Positions 25,868 to 35,481 of a stretch of 49,502 nucleotides of DNA are shown here, in pieces. The stretch covers positions 1 through 49,502 of the forward strand of contig JAGYWI010000023.1 in assembly GCA_018606805.1 (NCBI GenBank), in the 5' to 3' direction. Numbering within the stretch: position 1 is the first letter of the stretch; each line of letters opens with the position of its first letter. Made by a program: the position numbers and the translations under genes. This DNA comes from Candidatus Magnetomicrobium cryptolimnococcus (lineage in GTDB: Bacteria > Nitrospirota > Thermodesulfovibrionia > Thermodesulfovibrionales > Magnetobacteriaceae). The notes under the pieces were generated by a model. That model searched no databases and was not told the origin of the DNA. It worked only from the letters and a program-made list of their open reading frames with translations.

Positions 25868-28501
25868 TTATCGTTTTATAAAGCCACTATTCATACCACT
25901 ATTTATGGGACTTATTATTTTTTGAATATCCCCTGTGAGCTTTTCCTTATAGCTTGCCACTGAACGATTATTAGTCATTATCATGTCAAGCTGGCGGGAG
26001 TGCATAAGAAGATAACCAAGTATCTTTAACTGTCTTACCATATAGTCCTCATCTTCTTTATCAACACGCGCACTTAAGGCATCCTCTCGTACCTGGGTTG
26101 TAAAGCCAAACTCTTCCAAGATACTAGCAAGAAACATAGCGCGTCGCACCCGCCTTGTATAATCAGCAGCCCCTCCCTTAAAAAAGAAGCTGGCGTAGTT
26201 TTCCCCTTGGCGCTCACCAACAAGAGCTTCCACGTTTGCTAGATGGAAGCCAAGCCTTGAGCTTAAGCTACAAAAATGCCTCGATACCAAAATATAATTT
26301 TTATCTGCATAATTAGACATCATAGCCGGGTCAAGGTTAGTGTTAGTAGCTGCCTCGTGTAATATGGACATAAAGCCCTTGCCATCCACAGGCGGTGGGC
26401 CTTGCCAAGAAATGGCATTAAAACCCTCCCAAAGCGCTAAAAAAGGTACAGACACCAGATTTTCTATATGAACGTACTTGCCCTTAACGTCCTCCTTGAA
26501 ACCATCGTCAAGATTTATGAACCACCAGTTCATAGCCGCTCCACATTTAAGGCGCTTGCTTGAGCGTTCGGAAAAAAAGTGATCCTTGCCAAAGTTAAAA
26601 AGCTCCTTTACCGAATTTTCATGGCAAAAACGTGTTATATCATGTAGGCTCTTACAGTTTTTAGCTATAAAGCTAACATCATCAGGGTTTAGAAGTGTAA
26701 GTGGCACTATATATGATGCTACGTTTTTAAGTATGTCATAAACCGGGCTATCTTTCATAAAGCCTATTTCATCATCTCTTAGCCCACTTTCTATAATACT
26801 ATCAATTTTACCGCGATAAATCTTAAGCCCATCAGCATCCACAGTTATGCTGTCGCCATTTTTAAAAATCTCCATAGCCGCGGGAAGTGCAAATATTGCA
26901 GGCACTCGAAACTCTCGAGCCACATTTGCCAGATGCCCAACAGCACTGCCCTGCTCTGTAATAATGGCAGCAGCCTTTGACATTAAAGTTGCCACCTGCG
27001 GTAGCGCCTGTCTTGTAACAAGTACAGCACCAGGTGGAAACATTAGCATATCGGCATTTTTCCTTATAACAAAAACCTCACCAAAGGCAGCCCCAGGGCT
27101 TGCTCCAATACCGCCTTCTGCAATCTTCAGCTCAGCCAGCAAAATATCTGGAGCAACATCTGGCCTATTTAAACGCCGATGGTTACGCTTTAGCGGCCTA
27201 CACTGAAGCACATACAAACTGCCATCTAATCTAAAAGCCCACTCCACATCAAGCGGTAAACCATACAATGTCTCAAGCTCAATGGCAAGCGCTGCAAGCT
27301 TAACGACCTCATCATCCGTTAAACTTGAGCGATACCCCTCTTCCTCACTTATCTTAATCCGCCTTATACCCTCACCATCGTTGCACACAAGCTTGTTATC
27401 CTTTAACCCAATTCGCTGCTTAACTATTTCAAACGGCGCCGTCCTTGAGACAATAAACTCATCCGTTTCAACTGTACCATCTACTACAGATTTAGGCAGC
27501 CCCCATGCAGAATCAATAATAATTGAGTCATCTTGGCTGTCCATCGGGTTTGCCGTATAGAGTACGCCACCAGAGCGCGCATCTATTATCTCCATACACC
27601 CAACACACATGGCAACCTCTTCATCAAGTATCCCCTTGTGAAGCCTATACGTTATCGCCGTTACATTGTACTTGCTTGCCACAACTTCTTTATATGAATC
27701 AATGATGTTGTCTTTTGTAATGTTTAACTTTGTTGAATACTGCCCGGCAAATGATGTCCTCATGGAATCCTCGGCTAGTGCACTACTTCTGAGGCACACC
27801 TTAAGCCCCTCTTTCCCTATATCATTATATGCCCTCATGATTTCCCTTTCAATATCTTCGGGCATCACTGCATTTATTATCAACTGTTGTATCCGTGATG
27901 AAGCAGCATACATGGCATCTACACTATCTTCTTCAACCACCTGTAATTGCCGTCCTATTTCGCTTTCTAAGCCATTATGTGCAAAAAACTTATTGTAAGC
28001 ATAAGACGTAATAACAAAGCCATCCGGAACTAATAGGTTAGTTTTTGATTTGATCTCACCAAGATTTGCCATCTTAGAGCCAACGTGGTCTGAAAACTCC
28101 AACGTAGTTTCAGAAAGCCCAATGACCGCCCTATCTGTTTTAACTGTGCTTTTGATTTCAATTAAAATATCCAGTTGCTTTTTTACGTCTGAAAATACAT
28201 CGTATAAGGCAGTGTACTTATTAGGCGCTAACTCATCTAAGTTTTTTATAATACTGTAAACGTTTACAAGGACTTCCGTACACTTAGCCTTTATAAAGGT
28301 CATACCAAAGACATCATTACCGCGAAGCGCCTTTTCTATGTCGCTCATTATAAAAAGAGCCTTGGCGTTAGCACTAAGTAAACGCTTAAAATTGTGGTAT
28401 CTGGCCCGAAAAAGCACCCGAAGAGCTTCAGCGTCAACGTCGCTACTTTTGTCCTTTGTTTTAGTGAATAATCCTTTTAAATGAGAAAAAATCGAAATCA
28501 C
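25868..28501 (-). CDS. PEP synthase-like protein lacking the TIM-barrel domain
   Basis: The 877-residue protein begins at a GTG beside an AGAGG site. Residues 1-125 are helical and unrecognised. An ATP-grasp/PPDK N-terminal domain runs about 130-440 (GSKMANLGEI, VCLRSSALAEDS, DVEWAF, QCRPLKR), and the swivelling phosphohistidine domain about 450-575 with H523 in SAVGHLANVARE. The C-terminal 300 residues are not the usual PEP/pyruvate TIM barrel and are rich in Phe, Trp and Arg. It therefore has the ATP-dependent autophosphorylation machinery without the standard acceptor domain. It may transfer phosphate to another substrate or protein, as in rifampicin phosphotransferase-like fusions. Function is inferred. 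Confidence 0.8.
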   Translation of the reverse strand: MISIFSHLKGLFTKTKDKSSDVDAEALRVLFRARYHNFKRLLSANAKALFIMSDIEKALRGNDVFGMTFIKAKCTEVLVNVYSIIKNLDELAPNKYTALYDVFSDVKKQLDILIEIKSTVKTDRAVIGLSETTLEFSDHVGSKMANLGEIKSKTNLLVPDGFVITSYAYNKFFAHNGLESEIGRQLQVVEEDSVDAMYAASSRIQQLIINAVMPEDIEREIMRAYNDIGKEGLKVCLRSSALAEDSMRTSFAGQYSTKLNITKDNIIDSYKEVVASKYNVTAITYRLHKGILDEEVAMCVGCMEIIDARSGGVLYTANPMDSQDDSIIIDSAWGLPKSVVDGTVETDEFIVSRTAPFEIVKQRIGLKDNKLVCNDGEGIRRIKISEEEGYRSSLTDDEVVKLAALAIELETLYGLPLDVEWAFRLDGSLYVLQCRPLKRNHRRLNRPDVAPDILLAELKIAEGGIGASPGAAFGEVFVIRKNADMLMFPPGAVLVTRQALPQVATLMSKAAAIITEQGSAVGHLANVAREFRVPAIFALPAAMEIFKNGDSITVDADGLKIYRGKIDSIIESGLRDDEIGFMKDSPVYDILKNVASYIVPLTLLNPDDVSFIAKNCKSLHDITRFCHENSVKELFNFGKDHFFSERSSKRLKCGAAMNWWFINLDDGFKEDVKGKYVHIENLVSVPFLALWEGFNAISWQGPPPVDGKGFMSILHEAATNTNLDPAMMSNYADKNYILVSRHFCSLSSRLGFHLANVEALVGERQGENYASFFFKGGAADYTRRVRRAMFLASILEEFGFTTQVREDALSARVDKEDEDYMVRQLKILGYLLMHSRQLDMIMTNNRSVASYKEKLTGDIQKIISPINSGMNSGFIKR

Positions 28502-28538
28502 CTCTATCCATAATGTTACGTACTACCTAAAATATATA

Positions 28539-28754
28539 CTATTTTTCAATATCCCATTCTTTTTTGCTTATACCTGCTTGTTTCAATATTTCATTAAAAA
28601 GATAAGCACCAATATCATTACTGCCATGTGGATTAGGAATACGGAGTTTTTTGCTCCCTTTAACCATAAATTGATGTTTACCACCTGCAAACGGCCCCCT
28701 AAATCCAAAAAGTTTTAGTTTTCGTATTAAATCTTTTATAGAAATTATATTCAC
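28539..28754 (-). CDS. hicA: HicA-family mRNA interferase toxin
   Basis: The 71-residue protein has the double-stranded RNA-binding-like HicA fold. The catalytic histidine is H27 in GGKHQFMVKG, followed by the basic strand KKLRIPNPHGSNDIG and the C-terminal ILKQAGISKKEW helix. HicA toxins cleave mRNA and are neutralised by HicB. The start overlaps the upstream antitoxin stop by four bases (ATGA), so production is coupled. Confidence 0.88.
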   Translation of the reverse strand: MNIISIKDLIRKLKLFGFRGPFAGGKHQFMVKGSKKLRIPNPHGSNDIGAYLFNEILKQAGISKKEWDIEK

Positions 28755-28996
28755 ATTAATACTACTTCTTTAATAGATAAATCTATACCATTTATTACAG
28801 GAATTTGGTCATTATCCCTAATCTTTAAAATAAGCCACTCTTCTAATACTTCAACAAGCTCTTTTTTACAGTCTTCAAGCGTTTTGCTATTTGCCCAGAC
28901 ACCTTCCAATCCAGCTATGTCCCCAAACCAACTATTATCTTCTAACTTCTTATACCTTGCTATCTTTACTGCTTCATTTATATATTCTATTAACAT
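28751..28996 (-). CDS. hicB: HicB-family antitoxin
   Basis: The 81-residue protein carries the HicB partial RNase H fold: YKKLEDNSWFGDIAGLEGVWANSKTLE in outline, then an ELVEVLEEWLILKI helix. It lacks a separate C-terminal DNA-binding domain, so autoregulation may be weak or may need the complex. The ATG has an AAGGAAT site. It is encoded before the toxin, the reverse of the classical toxin-first order. The pair sits between the large Hsp70-like gene and the PEP-synthase-like gene. Confidence 0.85.
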   Translation of the reverse strand: MLIEYINEAVKIARYKKLEDNSWFGDIAGLEGVWANSKTLEDCKKELVEVLEEWLILKIRDNDQIPVINGIDLSIKEVVLM

Positions 28997-29035
28997 TCAT
29001 TTATTCCTTTTCTTCTATATTTTCAAGGTGCTTAT

Positions 29036-31933
29036 TCAAACACTAAGACCATCAGGCAGAGACTCGCCAAAGACAGCCTTTTCATCTTCCCATTCGTATG
29101 AAACCACCTCTGTTAATTCTTTTATGTATTTAGCCTTCTGGTTTTTATTAAGAGTTTGAATCCATTCATCAGAAGCAAATGCCTCCACAATCTTTTCCCT
29201 TAGTCCATCGTCAATATCTCTAGTTCTATCGCCAGTTTTTCTGGCTAGTTGGGTAATTGTGTACGCTAAGTCTTGGGATACATAAATGCCAGTATTTAAT
29301 AATTCCTTTATCCATATAGAAACGTGTGCAGCAGTTATGGTTTTTTCAATAGGTCCATAAAAAGGCACACGCGCTCCTACCCTCGAAAGAGCCCACAAGA
29401 AATTCCCCTGCACTCTGGTCTTTTCCTTTACAATTAACTTTAAAAGCTCATTTCCAAGGGTTATTTTAATTTCTGGCTGTAAAAGCTCAAGGCTTGCAAC
29501 AAGCATCCACACCTCAGCCACCTCAGCGTGCGAAAGGCGAACCCCTGCGTGCTTTGATTTACCAAGCCCCAATACTTGAAATAGCTTTTTATATAAAATC
29601 TCCTGATTTTTTTCAGTAATACCACCGGCGACCCTCCGCCACAATATCCACCACTCCGCCTTACACTGCCCATCACGCGAAAAAACCACCCCTTCTGAAA
29701 AAATCTTCCAAAGCTCCTTTATACGCCACTCATCAACTGGATGACCAAAGCCCGGCCTTAATAAAAACCCCGCAAGGTTTAGCCACCGTGCCTCGTGCTT
29801 GTGCGTAGTCTTTCTCGTTTCTTTAAGCTTTATAAGCTCATCCCACATCCGCCGTATTGCCGTAAGCGGCCAGTGTGCCTTGTCTATCGTGAGGACATCT
29901 GAGAGCTTTTTAGTCAGGTTTTCAGGCATAACACTCACGTGATGATTAACAGCAGGAGTCGTAAACGCTTTACTTATTAGCTCTATTGCTGATTCAATAG
30001 TAGCCTCATCCAAAGTATGTTTTTGTGCTAAGTGGCTAAACTCATGCTCTTCCTGCTTGATATTGTCCTCACGTACCTGAAAAGCCAGCCGCCAGCGATG
30101 CGGTGTGGTTTTTGATTCACACCAAATATCAATCGTGCCATACTCATTCAGTCGTATACCTATGGATACCGGAATCTTAATTGAGCCAGATTTCTTGCCA
30201 TAGTGCAGTACGGTTTTAACTGCTGGCAGCTCCATAAGCGATGTCTTTTCAGTTGTGATGATTTGGCCAGCTTTATCTCCAACGCGATAGCTTGAGTAAT
30301 ACAGATTAAACCCCACCGGACTATTCGTTCTAACTTGAAACTCCTGCTCCGTTAAGTTTATCTCCTCACCTTCCTCTACCCCCTTTGGCAATATGCAAAG
30401 GCACGTAATCGGCTCATGTATATCAGCAGGCTTAGCCTGTTTATCCGTTTCCACTTTTATATAATATGTCTTAGCCGTTCCACCAGTAATTTTAATCCCC
30501 TTACCACGCAACACATATCCATAGTATGCCGCACCTATGGAAACAGCGTGGTCAAGCCTATTATTGTCAAGTACGGCAATTTCAAAGCCATCGTCTGCAA
30601 ACCATTCATTTATGATTTGTCTAGCGTATTGTCTAATTATTGGTGCTTTAAACACCCCACCATTAAAAAGTAATACATCTGGTTTTACTATAGAAACCCC
30701 AGTTTTTTTATCTACAACCTGTTTAAGTTCCTTATTAACACTATGACGCCTTAAAAAATGCGCTAAATGCTTCATAACGGCCGGGTCAGACACATACGGC
30801 AGTCCAAGTTCTTGAAAACCAGCCCGTTTCCCCTCTATGTCATCGGCAGCCCCTACGGATTTAAAAAACCCATCAAGCACCGTCTGCTTTATCTCCTCTT
30901 TAGATATTGAGCCTTTAAGCGTACCTCCCACAACCCCCCTGCCGCTTCCAAGTAGTGTTACATCATAGCTATCCCCACTGTCATCTACGCCAAGGAGAGA
31001 CTCCTTTGCCACTCGGCATTGTTGCGCAAGAGCCAGCCATTGATTAAACCCAAGCTTCGATTTCCCACCTGTTAGCTTTTGCTCCACCCCGTGGGCAAGT
31101 GCAAGGTCCATGTTATCACCACCCAACATCAGATGGTCTCCAACGGCTACACGCTGAAAAGCCATATTTTCACCCTTTAAACTTATTAGGTTAAAATCGG
31201 TCGTACCACCACCTACATCAAAAACCAGTACCAAGTCATCTTTTGTAAGTATGTCTTGCCAATTATTTTCGTGTGCCGCTAGCCACGAATAAAACGCCGC
31301 CTGCGGCTCTTCAAGCATTGTAAAGTGCTTAAAGCCAGCCCCTTTTGCTGCCTCTTGCGTAAGCTCCCTTGCCGATTCATCAAAAGACGCTGGTATGGTC
31401 AACACTATTTGCTGATTTTCAAGGCGCGCCCACTCCTTACTTCTACCTTCAGCCTTTTCATGGTTCCACGCATCCCGCATGTGCGTAAGATATATGCGTG
31501 AGGCCTCAAGCGGTGAGAGCTTGCCTTTGCTATCTTCACGCCCCCATGGTAAAATCGCTGCCCTTCTGTCAACTCGATTGTGGCAAAGCCAAGACTTAGC
31601 CGATGATACAAGGTTAGCTGGCACACGTGCCCCTTGTACCCTTGCAAACTCGCCTACTATATACTCACTGGTGGTACTCCATGGCAGTTGATAATTTTTT
31701 TGCGCAATATCATACCCAATCGGTATATATAAATATGAAGGCAGCATAGAAAGCTTACTTAAATTACCCTCACTAACCAGCTGAGGTACAGTAAATATCC
31801 TTATTGCAAATGAGCTACACTGGATGGTCTCTTCCGGATAGGTATGAGAGCGTGCAGCCTTTGTATCAACATAAGCAACCGTAGAGTTGGTTGTACCAAG
31901 GTCTATGCCTATTATATATGGTGAATCTTTCAA
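29036..31933 (-). CDS. Divergent Hsp70-family protein with long C-terminal extension
   Basis: The 965-residue protein starts at a TTG preceded by AAGGGG; no ATG lies near. The Hsp70 nucleotide-binding core is clear: IIGIDLGTTNSTVAYVD (phosphate 1), LVFDVGGGTTDFNL (phosphate 2) and VSIGAAYYGYV (adenosine motif). In place of the usual substrate-binding domain it has a middle beta-rich region and a helical C-terminus from about 640 onward that resembles the DUF3731 extension known in this Hsp70 subgroup. It is encoded after a second, shorter Hsp70 and a DUF2760 gene. These three genes recur together in proteobacteria and relatives, and their client is unknown. Confidence 0.88.
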   Translation of the reverse strand: MKDSPYIIGIDLGTTNSTVAYVDTKAARSHTYPEETIQCSSFAIRIFTVPQLVSEGNLSKLSMLPSYLYIPIGYDIAQKNYQLPWSTTSEYIVGEFARVQGARVPANLVSSAKSWLCHNRVDRRAAILPWGREDSKGKLSPLEASRIYLTHMRDAWNHEKAEGRSKEWARLENQQIVLTIPASFDESARELTQEAAKGAGFKHFTMLEEPQAAFYSWLAAHENNWQDILTKDDLVLVFDVGGGTTDFNLISLKGENMAFQRVAVGDHLMLGGDNMDLALAHGVEQKLTGGKSKLGFNQWLALAQQCRVAKESLLGVDDSGDSYDVTLLGSGRGVVGGTLKGSISKEEIKQTVLDGFFKSVGAADDIEGKRAGFQELGLPYVSDPAVMKHLAHFLRRHSVNKELKQVVDKKTGVSIVKPDVLLFNGGVFKAPIIRQYARQIINEWFADDGFEIAVLDNNRLDHAVSIGAAYYGYVLRGKGIKITGGTAKTYYIKVETDKQAKPADIHEPITCLCILPKGVEEGEEINLTEQEFQVRTNSPVGFNLYYSSYRVGDKAGQIITTEKTSLMELPAVKTVLHYGKKSGSIKIPVSIGIRLNEYGTIDIWCESKTTPHRWRLAFQVREDNIKQEEHEFSHLAQKHTLDEATIESAIELISKAFTTPAVNHHVSVMPENLTKKLSDVLTIDKAHWPLTAIRRMWDELIKLKETRKTTHKHEARWLNLAGFLLRPGFGHPVDEWRIKELWKIFSEGVVFSRDGQCKAEWWILWRRVAGGITEKNQEILYKKLFQVLGLGKSKHAGVRLSHAEVAEVWMLVASLELLQPEIKITLGNELLKLIVKEKTRVQGNFLWALSRVGARVPFYGPIEKTITAAHVSIWIKELLNTGIYVSQDLAYTITQLARKTGDRTRDIDDGLREKIVEAFASDEWIQTLNKNQKAKYIKELTEVVSYEWEDEKAVFGESLPDGLSV

Positions 31934-32032
31934 AAATAAAAGCCCCTTTTTTTAAAGGTAAAAAAAGACAAAACAATTAGTGGAAAAAAAAATTTTTTGC
32001 AAAAAATATTCAGTCCCCAGCCCCCTTTATTG

Positions 32033-33865
32033 TTAGTCCTCATGGCGTACGTTAAATTCAAGTTTCCACTTATTTTTACCATCAAGTCCAACACACCATA
32101 GCTCAAGAGTACCAATTTCAGTCAAATAACTATGAAGTTTAACAGGCACAAGCTCTTCATTAACGCCATCAGCACTAAGAGTGGTCTCCAATGGTGCTAA
32201 TTCAACAATTTCCCCCTCTGGCCAATCTTCTATAATAATGCCAACCCTGTCTTCTTTTCTAATAGTTGAACTTAGAAATGTAAATATACTCGGATACCCA
32301 ACAACAAGGCCAAACTCATGTTCCTTAATCTCCACATCTGTCCCTTCTTCCATACTAAAAGGCACTACACATATAGCCTTAAGGGGAGCCGGCATACCGG
32401 GGACTGCCGGTACTGCGGCCTCCACACCAATGTAATAGGAACGACCAGCCCCTGCCTTAACCCTAATCCCCTTACCATGACGCGCAACCCCATAATACGC
32501 AGCCCCTATAGCTACAGCCTTATCAGGGTCAGTGCCAGTTAAAATAGCAACCTGTGGACTATTTTCAGCAGCAAGCCATCTATTTATTACCTCAATAAGA
32601 CGCTCTTTAATAGCACTGGCTTTAAGCACACCACCATTGAAGAGAATCTTCGTCGGATGTATAAAACTTCTACCATTACCCGATTTACCAAGGATTTCAG
32701 CATTTTGACGTAAAAATCTTGACAAATATTTAGTAACCGCCGTATCAGCAGCATATTTAAGACCAAGCTCTTTAAAACCAGCAACCCTTGTCTTTTGAGG
32801 CTCTTCAGAGAGCTCACTTACAGGGAAAAACCCATCAAGAATAACACGCTCAACCTCCTGACGCTCAAGCTCTTGCTGCAAAGTCTTTCCAACAATTTTT
32901 CTCCCCCGACCGGGTATTATCACCGGATGCCTTTGACAACTTGGGTCATTCAACATCTTCTCTTTTGCCTGCCGACAGTTATGTATTAAGGAAAGCATTT
33001 GATACGAATCAAGCTTAACCCCATCGTTAGCAAATTTCTTCTGAACCTCATAAGCCATAGTAAGGTCCATGTTGTCCCCACCAAGCAGTATATGGTCGCC
33101 AACAGCAATGCGCTTTAAAACCAGATTACCACCTTCATCAGATACCTCTATAAGACTAAAATCAGTGGTTCCACCACCTATATCACACACCAGTATAATG
33201 TCGCCAACTTGAACATCTTTTCGCCACTTCTCCCCAAGCCTATTTAACCACGCATAAAATGCCGCCTGCGGCTCTTCAAGTAACGTTATATGTTTAAAAC
33301 CAGCAAGATTTGCTGCTTTAACAGTAAGCTCCCTGGCAATAGCATCAAAAGAAGCCGGCACAGTTAAATACACATCCTGATTTTCAAGCATCAATTGCTC
33401 ATCACCCTTTGCTACAGCGTAATTCCAAGCATCCTTCATATGTTCCAAGTATAAGGAAGAAACAGCCAAAGGCGACAACTGCTTAACCCCCTCAGCCCCC
33501 TTCCACGGCAATATAGCAGAGGTTCTATCCACCCCCGCATGACAAAGCCATGACTTAGCTGAGGAAACAACCCTCCCCGGCACCTTAGCCCCCCGCAAGG
33601 CTGCAAACACACCTGTTACATAGTCAACATCCTGCTTAAATGGCAAATCTATACTCTTAGCCGGCAATTCATCTTTTAAAGGCAAATACAAAAATGACGG
33701 CAAGTACTCAAGCTCTTCCACTACACCTGCATCAACCACTTGAGATATTTTAAATATCTCACTTGCTGGTATCGAGTATTCATCTACAGTCTGAGAATTA
33801 ATGTACGATACCACACAATTTGTCGTACCTAAATCAACGCCAACTATATATTTTGAATTTTCCAT
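32033..33865 (-). CDS. Divergent Hsp70-family protein
   Basis: The 610-residue paralogue has the same subfamily features: IVGVDLGTTNCVVSYIN, LVCDIGGGTTDFSL and VAIGAAYYGVARHGKG. It shares the distinctive insertion SSAKSWLCH with its neighbour. The C-terminal 130 residues are a beta-rich region ending in FNVRHED, and the long helical extension of the downstream protein is absent. The ATG has a GAGGG site. It lies between DUF2760 and the larger Hsp70. The two may act as a heteromeric ATPase, as suggested by their constant pairing. The substrate is unknown. Confidence 0.88.
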   Translation of the reverse strand: MENSKYIVGVDLGTTNCVVSYINSQTVDEYSIPASEIFKISQVVDAGVVEELEYLPSFLYLPLKDELPAKSIDLPFKQDVDYVTGVFAALRGAKVPGRVVSSAKSWLCHAGVDRTSAILPWKGAEGVKQLSPLAVSSLYLEHMKDAWNYAVAKGDEQLMLENQDVYLTVPASFDAIARELTVKAANLAGFKHITLLEEPQAAFYAWLNRLGEKWRKDVQVGDIILVCDIGGGTTDFSLIEVSDEGGNLVLKRIAVGDHILLGGDNMDLTMAYEVQKKFANDGVKLDSYQMLSLIHNCRQAKEKMLNDPSCQRHPVIIPGRGRKIVGKTLQQELERQEVERVILDGFFPVSELSEEPQKTRVAGFKELGLKYAADTAVTKYLSRFLRQNAEILGKSGNGRSFIHPTKILFNGGVLKASAIKERLIEVINRWLAAENSPQVAILTGTDPDKAVAIGAAYYGVARHGKGIRVKAGAGRSYYIGVEAAVPAVPGMPAPLKAICVVPFSMEEGTDVEIKEHEFGLVVGYPSIFTFLSSTIRKEDRVGIIIEDWPEGEIVELAPLETTLSADGVNEELVPVKLHSYLTEIGTLELWCVGLDGKNKWKLEFNVRHED

Positions 33866-33932
33866 GTTTAACCCTCTATTAAATTAACCAAAACTTGATG
33901 GACGTGGGTTTTGGACTATTTTTCAACACTAT

Positions 33933-34649
33933 CTAAGTAATTTCAACCTCTGCCGGCTCAATAACAGCAGCATCATGGCTTGCTGGCGTGGCTGGTATCT
34001 TGGTAGTACTAACACGCCATCCACAATGCTGAAGCACCCCCCGAAACGGAGCACTCCCCGTAACATTTCCAGTTAAACGAATAACCGACGGGTCAAATCC
34101 TTCTTTTACTGTCACATCGTTGCCCTCTATTTCATTTATAACAGGTTCTATCTTAATATATTCATCAAGCACAGATTTACAACCCTGATGAATACTCCGA
34201 ACAGCCTGACCTACCTGCTGATCATTATATGAAGATATGTCCTCCTGTAAAAAGTCAACAAGCCGCCCTTTTTTTTGAAGCAGTGCAAGCATCTGTACAG
34301 CCTTAACATCTATTGGAAGCACCTCTTCTATCTTAATATCCTTATCTGTATCTAAAACAACATCTTCTTTATCAGGCTGAACCCTACTTGGCACTACTAT
34401 TGATAAAAATGGAAACAATATAGATACAAGCAAAAGCCCTACAATAAAAAACACCTCCATTCTGATAAATTCATTAGACAAATCTATACTTGAAATGTCT
34501 ATTTTTATGTTAGCCAAATGGGCATTTGGAAATGTTTCATTTAAATACATAAACACATCATTTATGTATGGAAGCGCCATAGCCAAACCAATCATACACG
34601 CCGTTACTATAATAAAAGTAATTATGAATAACTTAGCTTTAATAAACAT
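33933..34649 (-). CDS. DUF2760 membrane-anchored partner of the Hsp70 pair
   Basis: The 238-residue protein has two N-terminal hydrophobic helices (about 6-28 and 65-88) and then a cytoplasmic domain with the DUF2760 features ALLQKKGRLVDFLQED, VGQAVRSIHQGCKSVL and GVLQHCGWRV. DUF2760 proteins are usually encoded directly before Hsp70-like genes, as here. The ATG has an AAAGGGG site. The membrane segments suggest that it tethers the Hsp70 pair to the membrane. This role is inferred. Confidence 0.85.
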   Translation of the reverse strand: MFIKAKLFIITFIIVTACMIGLAMALPYINDVFMYLNETFPNAHLANIKIDISSIDLSNEFIRMEVFFIVGLLLVSILFPFLSIVVPSRVQPDKEDVVLDTDKDIKIEEVLPIDVKAVQMLALLQKKGRLVDFLQEDISSYNDQQVGQAVRSIHQGCKSVLDEYIKIEPVINEIEGNDVTVKEGFDPSVIRLTGNVTGSAPFRGVLQHCGWRVSTTKIPATPASHDAAVIEPAEVEIT

Positions 34650-34732
34650 TATTAGTCCCCTTTCCCTTTTTTACCACGTAATTATGGTAGCAAAAAACAT
34701 TTTTTTATGTCAACTATAAAGGAAAAAAGATG

Positions 34733-34866
34733 ACGGGGAAAAACCCTTTTAGGTAAAAGAAAAAAGATAGAAGATAGAAGAACGGGGGGAAACCCTTTTA
34801 GGTAAAAGGGTTTCCCCCCGTTCTCCTTACGGGAGTGCGCCTCCGCACTTCCTAAAACTTTTGTCC
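34733..34866. repeat. Degenerate copy of the dispersed repeat
   Basis: Two similar aaacccttttaggtaaaag blocks and a ggagtgcgcctccgcacttc palindrome, followed by ctaaaactttt, match the repeat family seen at 1-208 and 44921-45078. No clean terminal inverted repeats remain. Confidence 0.5.
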
Positions 34867-34942
34867 TGACAATAAGTGCTAAATGTTGTACACTGTGGCA
34901 GTATGACACTTTTTTCCCAAAATCTGTACAGGCATAACGAGT

Positions 34943-35005
34943 AAATCGGCGAATGGAAAGACAACCCCCAAAAAAAATGGGGGTTGTCTTTCCATTCGCC
35001 GATTT
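34943..35005. repeat. Perfect 28-bp hairpin
   Basis: The arms 34943-34970 and 34978-35005 are exact reverse complements over 28 bases, separated by seven adenines (aaatcggcgaatggaaagac is the outer part of the left arm). No ORF overlaps it credibly. Such a long perfect stem is unusual for a simple terminator, and no T-run follows either arm. Confidence 0.85.
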
Positions 35006-35460
35006 GGCACTGAAAGGGGGAGGAAAAGACTCCCCCTTTAAAACCCCCTCCCGCTACTTTGGAAAGCACGAGAGACTTTACGACTAACCGTGTATTGTAC
35101 AGAGGAGCACCATGGTGCGCTTGCGCACCAGTGATAAAAGAGTCCAGAGGGGGTCTTCAGGGGGAGATATTTTTGCTCCCCCTGATAGCACCAAAGCGTT
35201 TATGGGGAAATGGCACGGCCGTATAAGAAAGCCATCTTTTTGGCTTTCTTTGAGGTCAGTGCGCTTTCCCTATAAACGCTTTAGCTGTTATGCAAACATA
35301 GCGTTGTGAGACATCCAATCCACACATACATATAAAAGCAATGAAAGTACTACCAAATGTAAGTATGCTACCAGATAAACACATAAGGGGTCATTCGACC
35401 CATTGCAGGTAGGGGGTTTAAAAGGGGGAAGGACAGAGTCCGTCCCCCTTTTTCTTCTAT
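35006..35460. other. Gene-free stretch with several further hairpins
   Basis: No gene is seen. The structures are: tcagggggag / ctccccctga (35157-35184); a near-perfect 18-bp pair aaagcgtttatggggaaa / tttccctataaacgcttt (35193-35210 and 35265-35282) with one mismatch and an inner agaaagcca / tggctttct stem; gggtcattcgaccc (35388-35401); and a G/C stem at about 35421-35453 close to the modC stop that can serve as a terminator. The stretch resembles accumulated small elements. Confidence 0.6.
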
Positions 35461-35481
35461 CTTTTCTTCTATCTTTTCTCC

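Noticed and set aside
34682-35309. Short ORFs of 65-80 residues in the repeat-rich spacer
   Set aside because: They cross perfect hairpins and repeats, lack ribosome sites and resemble no protein family.
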